NCBI GenBank assembly: GCA_029978425.1
Contig: JAPOJL010000001.1
Coordinates: forward strand, 1 to 33,201
Direction of reading: 5' to 3'
DNA length: 33,201 nucleotides
From: Actinomycetota bacterium
Lineage (GTDB): Bacteria; Actinomycetota; Actinomycetes; Nanopelagicales; Nanopelagicaceae
In this document: one piece after another, positions 26,924-33,201 of the stretch
Layout: every line of letters begins with the position of its first letter
Position numbering within the stretch: the stretch's first letter is position 1
The notes under the pieces: generated by a model
Databases searched by the model: none
Told to the model about the DNA's origin: nothing
What the model saw: only the letters and a program-made list of their open reading frames with translations
Translations under genes and position numbers: made by a program

Positions 26924-27193
26924 TTAACGAACGCCAGCTTTGTGAGCTGACTTTGCCATTGCTGACTTCTTGTTGGCAGCTTGGTTGGCATGAATAACGC
27001 CCTTTGATACTGCAACATCGAGTTCACGTGTAGCGCTCTGGAGTTCAGTAGCAATCGCCTTGGAGTCACCAGCAGCAACAGCATCACGGAAACGGCGAAT
27101 CGCGGTCTTGAAGGATGAGCGAACTGACTTATTGCGCAGGCGCGCCTTTTCGTTGGTCTTGATTCGCTTGATCTGGGACTTGATATTTGCCAC
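26924..27193 (-). CDS. rpsT: 30S ribosomal protein S20
   Basis: 89-residue helical, very basic small-subunit protein. It begins [20 protein letters not shown] and has the standard S20 pattern through [17 protein letters not shown] at 27193, with GGAAGG about 10 bases upstream. The first gene of the lepA-hemW-hrcA block, with its own candidate promoter upstream. Confidence 0.97.
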   Translation of the reverse strand: MANIKSQIKRIKTNEKARLRNKSVRSSFKTAIRRFRDAVAAGDSKAIATELQSATRELDVAVSKGVIHANQAANKKSAMAKSAHKAGVR

Positions 27194-27232
27194 GAACGTA
27201 AAGCCTTCCGGTTGGGTTAACTTGAGCGCCGA

Positions 27233-27262
27233 AGGGTATCAGCCGCCTGCGCGAAGGCTCAA
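27233..27262 (-). promoter_or_regulatory. Candidate promoter for rpsT-lepA block
   Basis: On the minus strand TTGAGC (27257-27262) and TACCCT (27233-27238) are separated by 18 bases, matching a TTGACA / TANNNT pattern, in the 119-base gap between holA and rpsT. Predicted leader of about 33 bases contains the GGAAGG ribosome-binding site. Not tested. Confidence 0.4.
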
Positions 27263-27312
27263 ACTGAGAAAAGTCCGCTTGTAACGAGCTCTCCCTGCCG
27301 CAAATATAGGGG

Positions 27313-28299
27313 CTAACGAGCCCCGACTTTGGAGGCGATTGCAACAACGCTTCGCTCGAGTGCATAGAGCGGATCGGCTTCTGCCCCTTTAATCGCTACA
27401 TCAGCTTTCGAAAGTTCTTGAACTGAAAAAGCAATCAGCGCTGGAGACCATTTCGATAGTTGGCGGCGCGCTTTATCAATCTGCCATGGAGCAAGTCCGA
27501 GTGAGCCAGCAAGTTGAAAGGCATTTGCATTTCGGGGCGCTCCAGAAACTTTTGCCAATGTTCGAATCGAGGATGTCAGCGCAGAAACAATCATGATGGG
27601 ATCAGTTCCGGTATCAAGTGCATTACGTAGCGCTATTAGTGCGCCACGTGGATCCCCCGCGAGGGTCGCATCAGCAACATCAAATCCTGTGGCTTCAACT
27701 CTTCCTTGGTAGTACTTGGCTATATCTTCTTCATCAATAACAGCCTTACCTGCATTGGTGTCAAAAGCAATCTGGCTACAGGCTGCTGCAAGCTCGCGAG
27801 TGTCGCTTCCTGTGGCATCAACCAGAGCTGAGACTGCGCCCGAAGAAATCTTTCTTCCGTGTCGAGTAAATTCCTCACGGACGAAGGCTTCTTTATCTGA
27901 AGCTTTCTTCATCGGTTCGCAGGTAATAATCTCAGGCTTAAGCTTTTTGATTTTGTCGAGTAATCCTTTTCCTTTAACTCCACCCTTATGAATAAAAATC
28001 AGATGCAGATTTGGATCGACGCTCTCAAAGAGCGCTTCTATCTCCTCTTGCACTTCGACAGTGACATCTTGCAGATCTCTTACGACCACAACTCTTTTGT
28101 CAGCGAAGAGTGAGGGTGCAACAGCCTCTCCATAACGACCAGGCTCAAGTCCAGAACCATCGAGGACCGTCTTTTCAAAATCACTTCTCAGAGTTAGCGC
28201 TTCCGCCAGAGCGCGATCGGCAAGTACCGATTCGCCACCATGAATAAGGAGTATCGAATTTGTAGCCATTGAATTCACAACCATTGGATTCGCCACCAC
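27313..28299 (-). CDS. holA: DNA polymerase III subunit delta (HolA)
   Basis: Delta subunit of the clamp loader, which opens the beta sliding clamp. 328 residues from the first possible start. SILLIHGGESVLADRALAEAL is the actinobacterial HolA beginning, followed by the degenerate AAA+ domains and a C-terminal helical collar (ALDTGTDPIMIVSALTSSIRTL). Several starts are possible: GTG 28299, GTG 28296, ATG 28284 and ATG 28269. The first two overlap the end of comEC by 22-25 bases. ATG 28269 lies 5 bases after the comEC stop and gives MATNSILLIHGG, close to typical family starts. The comEC-holA neighbourhood is standard. Confidence 0.93.
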   Translation of the reverse strand: MVANPMVVNSMATNSILLIHGGESVLADRALAEALTLRSDFEKTVLDGSGLEPGRYGEAVAPSLFADKRVVVVRDLQDVTVEVQEEIEALFESVDPNLHLIFIHKGGVKGKGLLDKIKKLKPEIITCEPMKKASDKEAFVREEFTRHGRKISSGAVSALVDATGSDTRELAAACSQIAFDTNAGKAVIDEEDIAKYYQGRVEATGFDVADATLAGDPRGALIALRNALDTGTDPIMIVSALTSSIRTLAKVSGAPRNANAFQLAGSLGLAPWQIDKARRQLSKWSPALIAFSVQELSKADVAIKGAEADPLYALERSVVAIASKVGAR

Positions 28300-30341
28300 T
28301 CCTTCCTCATTGTTTTCATGGTGAATATATATCGCTTGGCGCTGTCATCAAATCTCCACGCCACAGAAATCGGCCCGTCGCTATCAGTTCTGGCAACTTT
28401 CGATCCCCGTTCAATCAGCTCCTGAATGAGTTCAGAATTGGGATGGCCATATGAATTTCCAGCCCCAACGCTGATGAGCGATTGTTCAGGGCTCACTTCA
28501 GAAATAAAACTTGAATCTTGGAAGCGTGAACCATGATGTGGAACTTTGAGAATATCGATATCTCTCAGGTCATATTTCTCGGATATCAGTCTCTGTACTT
28601 CGGGTTCGATATCTCCCGTGACCAGAATCCTCACTCCATTCATGGTAACGAGCAAAACCAAACTTCTATTGTTTTCTGATGATCCATCGCCATCCACGCT
28701 TGCGAAGTCCTGCAAAACTGAATTTGGCCATAAGACTTCCAGCGTTACGTCACCTATGTGAGCGCGGATTCCTTGTTCAACCGTGATGGCTTGATCTTGA
28801 GTCATCTCTTTCACAGAAGCGTTTCCATTACTCCAAACAGTACCTACATCAATCCGCGATGAGATTTCCTTCATTCCAAAGTAGTGATCAGCATGACCGT
28901 GAGAGATAACAACCAATGGAATGGAGTCGATTTTTGCAACTGAGAGACAACGCCGCAGCAAGTTGGGGTCAGGACCTGCATCAAAAAGAATTGCACTTCC
29001 TCTTCCAAGATTGATAAGTAGCGCATCTCCTTGGCCAACATCACACTGCAGTACTTTCCAATCATTTCCTGGAAAGGCCATTCGTGGCGCGAGATTAATG
29101 GCTAAAAGCGCCAGAACCAATACAACATAGATGCTTAAGGAACGCCTCTTTAAAGTAATCGATACGAGAATGATCAGAATAATCATGAGAAGTGGAGTGA
29201 TCCCCCACGAAGGAACATGATTGGTCAATCCTGATACGAAGACGATCCACTGCGAAAAGCCCTTTGCGATGAGAAGAAGGAATTCCGAGATAAATGGAAT
29301 GGGAAGGGCAAGTACTGCGATAAAGCCGAGAATCGTTATTGGGGCAACGACTGGTGCGACCAGAACGTTGAAAAGCACGCTCAATATAGAAACTTCACCG
29401 GAAAGAAAGATGATGTAGGGCGTACAGGTAATTGTCGCTGCGCAAGGTATTGAAATTATTTCTGCAAGCCACTCGGGAAGATACTGCTTCAATTTCTCAG
29501 TAATACGAGGGGCAATAAATATCAATCCACTTGTAGCCAGGACAGAAAGTACGAAACCAGGATCTACCGCCTGAAAAGGATCAAGTAAGAGCAAGAGAGC
29601 AATGGCAGTTGCAAGAGCGGCAACAGAGTTTCGAGAATTACCCGAAGCTTTCGATAACAAGACAACCGCAGCCATCACTCCTGCGCGTAATACTGATGGT
29701 GAGGGCCGCACGAGAAGCAGGAAAATCACGAGAAAGATTGAGGTAAGGATTAGCCTCGGAATGATTCTTGGAACAACTCCACGAAAGAGATAGAAGACAA
29801 GTGCGCTCACAATTGCAAAATTTGCTCCGCTCACAGCAGTGAGATGCGAGAGTCCAGCACGTCGCATCTGCGAAGAAAATTGCTCGCCCTGGAGTGAAGT
29901 GTCGCCCAAAATCATTCCTGGGATAAGCGCTCCGGCATCTCCCCCTAAATCACTGGCACGCTTTCGAAAATCAGCACGGACTCCGGAGAGAAATTTTGAA
30001 AAAGCACTCGCAGGTTCGAGAACGTTTAATTCACTTGAGGCGATGAGTGTTCCTGCAACACGCTTCTCTTTCGTCTCAATGAATCTTCCTGTAATTTTGA
30101 TGACACTTCCCAAATCAGCACACTTCTTAAAATTCCCTAGGATTCGAATCGGAACACGCACATGAATGCGTGAACCTTCGGATGAAAAAGTTTTTGTCCT
30201 TGCTAGGAATGAGATGTTCGGTCGTTTGAGGTGGGACCCATAAACCTTATGGCCAGTGACTTTACAGTCGCTGGTTACAACAAGAATAAGTTCTGCTGAG
30301 GAACGATTTCGAGCCAACTCCCCGACTGCGCTATCTATCAA
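28275..30341 (-). CDS. comEC: ComEC/Rec2-type DNA uptake channel
   Basis: Inner-membrane channel for single-stranded DNA in transformation. In the 688 residues from TTG 30341, an OB-like region (about 25-110) is followed by the Competence membrane domain (about 135-420, with LIPGMILGDTSLQ and HLTAVSGANFAIV) and a metallo-beta-lactamase-like domain from about 430 (DVGQGDALLINLG, SHGHADH 480-486, VTGDIEPE, PHHGS 601-605). The frame stays open upstream and encodes two more hydrophobic helices (next entry), so this TTG is probably not the real start. Downstream of comEA, upstream of holA. Confidence 0.88.
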   Translation of the reverse strand: MIDSAVGELARNRSSAELILVVTSDCKVTGHKVYGSHLKRPNISFLARTKTFSSEGSRIHVRVPIRILGNFKKCADLGSVIKITGRFIETKEKRVAGTLIASSELNVLEPASAFSKFLSGVRADFRKRASDLGGDAGALIPGMILGDTSLQGEQFSSQMRRAGLSHLTAVSGANFAIVSALVFYLFRGVVPRIIPRLILTSIFLVIFLLLVRPSPSVLRAGVMAAVVLLSKASGNSRNSVAALATAIALLLLLDPFQAVDPGFVLSVLATSGLIFIAPRITEKLKQYLPEWLAEIISIPCAATITCTPYIIFLSGEVSILSVLFNVLVAPVVAPITILGFIAVLALPIPFISEFLLLIAKGFSQWIVFVSGLTNHVPSWGITPLLMIILIILVSITLKRRSLSIYVVLVLALLAINLAPRMAFPGNDWKVLQCDVGQGDALLINLGRGSAILFDAGPDPNLLRRCLSVAKIDSIPLVVISHGHADHYFGMKEISSRIDVGTVWSNGNASVKEMTQDQAITVEQGIRAHIGDVTLEVLWPNSVLQDFASVDGDGSSENNRSLVLLVTMNGVRILVTGDIEPEVQRLISEKYDLRDIDILKVPHHGSRFQDSSFISEVSPEQSLISVGAGNSYGHPNSELIQELIERGSKVARTDSDGPISVAWRFDDSAKRYIFTMKTMRKEWWRIQWL

Positions 30342-30557
30342 CGTTGCCGAATGAACTAAATAACTTGCCGAGCCAATGACAAGAGCAAGGGCAATAACCC
30401 ATATTCGATTAAAGAGCGCGAGAGAGATGAGAGCGAATACAAGCGCCGCCAGTGCTGCCCACCAAGAGATATAGCTCGCTGCCGTAGCTCCTATCCAGAG
30501 CCCTACCGCATAGATAAAGAATCGATAATCCGTGTATTTCTCGCGACTTGGAAGATT
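30342..30557 (-). other. In-frame N-terminal extension of comEC without a standard start codon
   Basis: This stretch is open in the comEC frame and encodes DYRFFIYAVGLWIG and later LFNRIWVIALALVIGSASYL, two or three hydrophobic segments like the N-terminal helices that precede the OB region in ComEC proteins. The open frame runs back to a TGA at 30627-30629 inside comEA. There is no ATG, GTG or TTG in frame anywhere between that stop and TTG 30341. The only CTG found in frame between the comEA stop and TTG 30341 begins at 30452, inside the first long helix. Either a rare start codon is used, or the comEC frame is reached by a shift, or the sequence has an error. Confidence 0.6.
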
Positions 30558-31156
30558 TACAAGGTGAGACGTGGCCGCATCCGCTCGAGAGTCTTGGCGC
30601 CCACCCCAGAAACTTTCAATAGGTCTTCAATCGCCATAAATGGACCATTCTCGTTTCGATATTTAATGATCTTGCCTGCAATAACCGGCCCAATTCCCAC
30701 GAGTGAATCAAATTCTGCTTTCGTTCCTCGATTTATATTGATTATCCCTGTGAATTTCGCTCTTGCTTTTTTCGAACTACTTTTCACTATTTCTGGCAGA
30801 TAGCCAACAAATACCTGTTCCCCATCGATGAGCACTCTTGCCAGATTGATATCGTTAAGTTCTACGCCTTTCTTTGCACCTCCAGCTGCCTTGATTGCAT
30901 CAGCTACTCGGGATCCTTGAAGAAGTGGATAGACATCAGGTTTCTTAACTTTGCCCGCTACATGAACCAAGATGATTTGTTTTGTCGGAGTAATTGAAAG
31001 TTGCGGTTTGGGAGTTTCTTGAGCAATCGCGCTTCCCCGCGTTGTGGCGAAGAGAAAACAGGCAAAACCAAGTGCAAAGAGAGAAATTGCGATCAGCGCT
31101 CTCTTTTGAGGTTCGGTGTACTCCGGAAAACGCTCTTTTAATTCGGCAAGATTCAT
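30557..31156 (-). CDS. comEA: ComEA-family DNA-binding competence protein
   Basis: 199-residue membrane-anchored DNA receptor for uptake. A cytoplasmic N-terminus is followed by a membrane segment at about 19-37 (RALIAISLFALGFACFLFA) and an SLBB-type domain at about 62-120 (ILVHVAGKVKKPDVYPL). The C-terminal helix-hairpin-helix pair is at about 135-199 (GIININRGTKAEFDSLVGIGPVIAGKII and LLKVSGVGAKTLERMRPRL). The C-terminus is complete. ATG at 31156. It lies 74 bases after leuS and directly precedes comEC, whose reading frame overlaps its 3' end. Confidence 0.93.
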   Translation of the reverse strand: MNLAELKERFPEYTEPQKRALIAISLFALGFACFLFATTRGSAIAQETPKPQLSITPTKQIILVHVAGKVKKPDVYPLLQGSRVADAIKAAGGAKKGVELNDINLARVLIDGEQVFVGYLPEIVKSSSKKARAKFTGIININRGTKAEFDSLVGIGPVIAGKIIKYRNENGPFMAIEDLLKVSGVGAKTLERMRPRLTL

Positions 31157-31230
31157 GGGCGCATCAAAGCGCTTCGCAATTTACCCAAAGCTCAATACGG
31201 CTAGAAGAGTGAATATCTTGAGCTGTGGAC

Positions 31231-33201
31231 TTAAAGAACGATATTTACGAACTTAGGAGACTTTGTGATGACCTTTGCTGGCGTCTGTCCAGCAAGATCG
31301 GCAATAACTGCGGGGTCAGCAAATGCCATCTTCTCAAGATCAGCATCAGAAGTATCAGGTGAGATATCCACGCGAGATTTAATCTTGCCGTTGATTTGGA
31401 AGATCGCAGTTACAGAATCTTGCGTCAGTAACGCTGGATCCACGCTTGGCCAACCAGCGAGCGCTACTGAAGGCTTATGTCCTAACTTTTCCCACATCTC
31501 CTCTGCTGTGTACGGAGCTATGAGCGAGAGTGAGATTGCAACAATTTCTGTGGCTTCACGGACCGCAGGATCGGCAGGGCCGCAGCCTGAATCAATCGCT
31601 TTTCTCGTTGCATTAACCAATTCCATGACGCGAGCAACAGCGACATTGAATCTAAAGGATTCGACGGCAAATGAAATATCGTGCAGAGCTTTATGGGCCG
31701 CTTTACGTAAAGCGAGATCTCCCGTTGCAAAATCCACACCGGGTTTACTTGTGACATCTCCAGCTAGGCGCCATGCGCGGTTCAAGAATTTTGCCGAACC
31801 TGCAGGAGAAACATCAGCCCAATCCACATCATCTTCGGGAGGCCCGGCAAAGACCATGGTCAGACGAATCGCATCAACACCGTGCTTTTCTAGCTCATCT
31901 GAAAGTCGCACTAAATTTCCACGACTCTTACTCATCGCAGAACCATCCATGATGACCATGCCCTGATTAAGAAGTCGGGTAAAAGGTTCGGTGAAATTTA
32001 GGTAGCCCATATCGTGTAGCGCTTTAGTAAAGAATCGAGAGTAAAGAAGATGGAGAATTGCATGCGTTACTCCGCCAACATATTGATCGACTGGCAACCA
32101 GGTATCAACTTCTTCTCGGATAAATGGGCGGTCATGAGTATTTACGCTGGTGTATCTCAAGAAATACCATGATGAATCAACAAAGGTATCCATCGTGTCG
32201 GTATCGCGCAGCGCTTTACCACCACACTTAGGACAGGAGACATTAACCCAGTCATGCGCTGTCGCTAATGGAGAAGTTCCCTTGGGCTTGAGATCTAATG
32301 TCGAGGAGTCCGGCAATTTCACAGGCAACTGGTCATCTGGAACTGGAACTTCACCGCATTTCTCACAATGAATAATGGGAATCGGCGTGCCCCAATAACG
32401 TTGGCGTGAAATTAGCCAATCACGGAGGCGATAGTTATTGGAAGCTTTTGCTAACTTCTTTGCTTCAAGTTCGGAGATAATCTTCTGTATTGCAGCGGAA
32501 CTATTGAGGCCGTTGAGAGAACCTGAATTAACTAGCTTTCCATCGCCCGTTGTTGCAACGCCGCTGACAGATGGATCGTCTTCCTCGGTTTCAACCACCA
32601 CGCGCACAGGAAGCTTCATGGCTCGAGCAAAATCTAAATCGCGCTGATCGTGGGCTGGAACCGCCATAATCGCGCCCGTTCCATAGTCGGCAAGTACATA
32701 ATCACTTGCCCAGATCTGAATCTTCTCGCCATTAACTGGATTAATTGCATAGCGATTGAGAAAGACTCCAGTCTTGGGACGATCTGTTGCAAGCCGATCA
32801 ATATCGCTTGCTGCCTTGACCGAATCAAAGTATTTGTTGAATTCACTCTCAGCGCTCGTGCCAGCTACCAGCTCACGAGCCAAATCGCTATCGACCGCAA
32901 CCACCATAAATGTGGCGCCGTACAAGGTATCGGGGCGTGTTGTGTAGATGACTACTGGTTCATCTCGCCCTTCAATTTCAAATGTCACTTCGGCGCCAGT
33001 GGATTTACCAATCCAGTTGCGCTGCATAGTTAGGACCTTCTCCGGCCACTTGCCTTCAAGTTGCTCCATATCGGCAAGGAGTCGCTCGGCGTAATCAGTG
33101 ATCTTGAAATACCACTGATTCAATTTCTTCTTAGTTACGGTGTTATCGCAACGTTCACATAAACCTGCAACAACCTGTTCGTTCGCAAGAACGGTCTGAC
33201 A
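31231..33201 (-). CDS. leuS: Leucyl-tRNA synthetase, C-terminal 656 residues (cut by window edge)
   Basis: Class I synthetase charging tRNA-Leu; the N-terminus with HIGH lies beyond the right edge. Visible residues begin [19 protein letters not shown], the conserved segment before the editing insert. The CP1 editing domain follows, with [15 protein letters not shown] and [17 protein letters not shown]. Next come zinc-type pairs CEKC and CPKC, the [15 protein letters not shown] block, [10 protein letters not shown] as the KMSKS loop, the anticodon-binding helices and the C-terminal domain. The first KMSKS position is alanine, not lysine. Probably the first gene of the leuS-comEA-comEC-holA run. 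Confidence 0.97.
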   Translation of the reverse strand, partial: CQTVLANEQVVAGLCERCDNTVTKKKLNQWYFKITDYAERLLADMEQLEGKWPEKVLTMQRNWIGKSTGAEVTFEIEGRDEPVVIYTTRPDTLYGATFMVVAVDSDLARELVAGTSAESEFNKYFDSVKAASDIDRLATDRPKTGVFLNRYAINPVNGEKIQIWASDYVLADYGTGAIMAVPAHDQRDLDFARAMKLPVRVVVETEEDDPSVSGVATTGDGKLVNSGSLNGLNSSAAIQKIISELEAKKLAKASNNYRLRDWLISRQRYWGTPIPIIHCEKCGEVPVPDDQLPVKLPDSSTLDLKPKGTSPLATAHDWVNVSCPKCGGKALRDTDTMDTFVDSSWYFLRYTSVNTHDRPFIREEVDTWLPVDQYVGGVTHAILHLLYSRFFTKALHDMGYLNFTEPFTRLLNQGMVIMDGSAMSKSRGNLVRLSDELEKHGVDAIRLTMVFAGPPEDDVDWADVSPAGSAKFLNRAWRLAGDVTSKPGVDFATGDLALRKAAHKALHDISFAVESFRFNVAVARVMELVNATRKAIDSGCGPADPAVREATEIVAISLSLIAPYTAEEMWEKLGHKPSVALAGWPSVDPALLTQDSVTAIFQINGKIKSRVDISPDTSDADLEKMAFADPAVIADLAGQTPAKVITKSPKFVNIVL

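Noticed and set aside
31265..31966. 233-residue plus-strand open frame
   Set aside because: It is antisense to the well-conserved leuS C-terminal half and matches no family I recognise.

Overview
The window reads as the core chromosome of a streamlined actinobacterium of intermediate G+C (roughly half by eye). The evidence is gene order. smc-mutM-rnc-rpmF-DUF177-SepIVA-like-coaD-rsmD-recG-rpmB-thiL-Lrp-ddl-gpsA-plsC-hup-leuD-leuC-(divergent)-ndgR-tRNA-gltX-FAH is the order I recall for the Mycobacterium and Streptomyces chromosomes, with many accessory genes dropped. An HU protein with a lysine/alanine tail, a SepIVA-like coiled-coil protein and an NdgR-type IclR regulator all point to Actinobacteria. 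The modest G+C, very short spacers, 1- and 4-base start/stop overlaps and absence of mobile DNA suggest a planktonic small-genome lineage such as the freshwater acI group (Nanopelagicales). That last step is inference.

Layout, from low to high coordinate. Nearly everything is on the minus strand, so transcription runs right to left. (1) 1-6782: a run from recG through rsmD, coaD, a DivIVA/SepIVA-like protein, DUF177, rpmF, rnc and mutM into smc, which is cut by the window edge. It covers DNA repair, rRNA maturation, CoA synthesis and chromosome condensation. (2) 6783-8488: rpmB (+) diverges from recG; thiL (-) and a stand-alone Lrp/AsnC ligand-binding domain (+) diverge from each other. (3) 8502-11379: plsC-gpsA-ddl, overlapping genes for phospholipid and peptidoglycan precursors. 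(4) 11412-14848: hup with its own strong terminator, leuC-leuD with a terminator, and the divergent regulator ndgR. (5) 14922-16679: gltX followed by tRNA-Gln(CTG) and tRNA-Glu(CTC). (6) 16669-27193: a long run from rpsT and lepA through hemW, a DoxX-like membrane protein, hrcA, dnaJ, rsmE, HIT, phoH, ybeY and a CNNM/CorC protein to an FAH-family hydrolase that overlaps gltX. (7) 27313-33201: leuS (cut by the right edge), comEA, comEC and holA.

There are no CRISPR arrays, insertion sequences, phage genes or defence genes, and no gene-free stretch longer than about 200 bases. I saw no convincing novel multi-gene system. The most unusual points concern translation starts. rnc appears to start at CTG two bases after the rpmF stop. 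comEC has an open, membrane-helix-coding N-terminal extension with no ATG, GTG or TTG to start it. Also of interest are a palindrome cluster just upstream of the hup ribosome-binding site and inverted repeats overlapping a candidate rpmB promoter.
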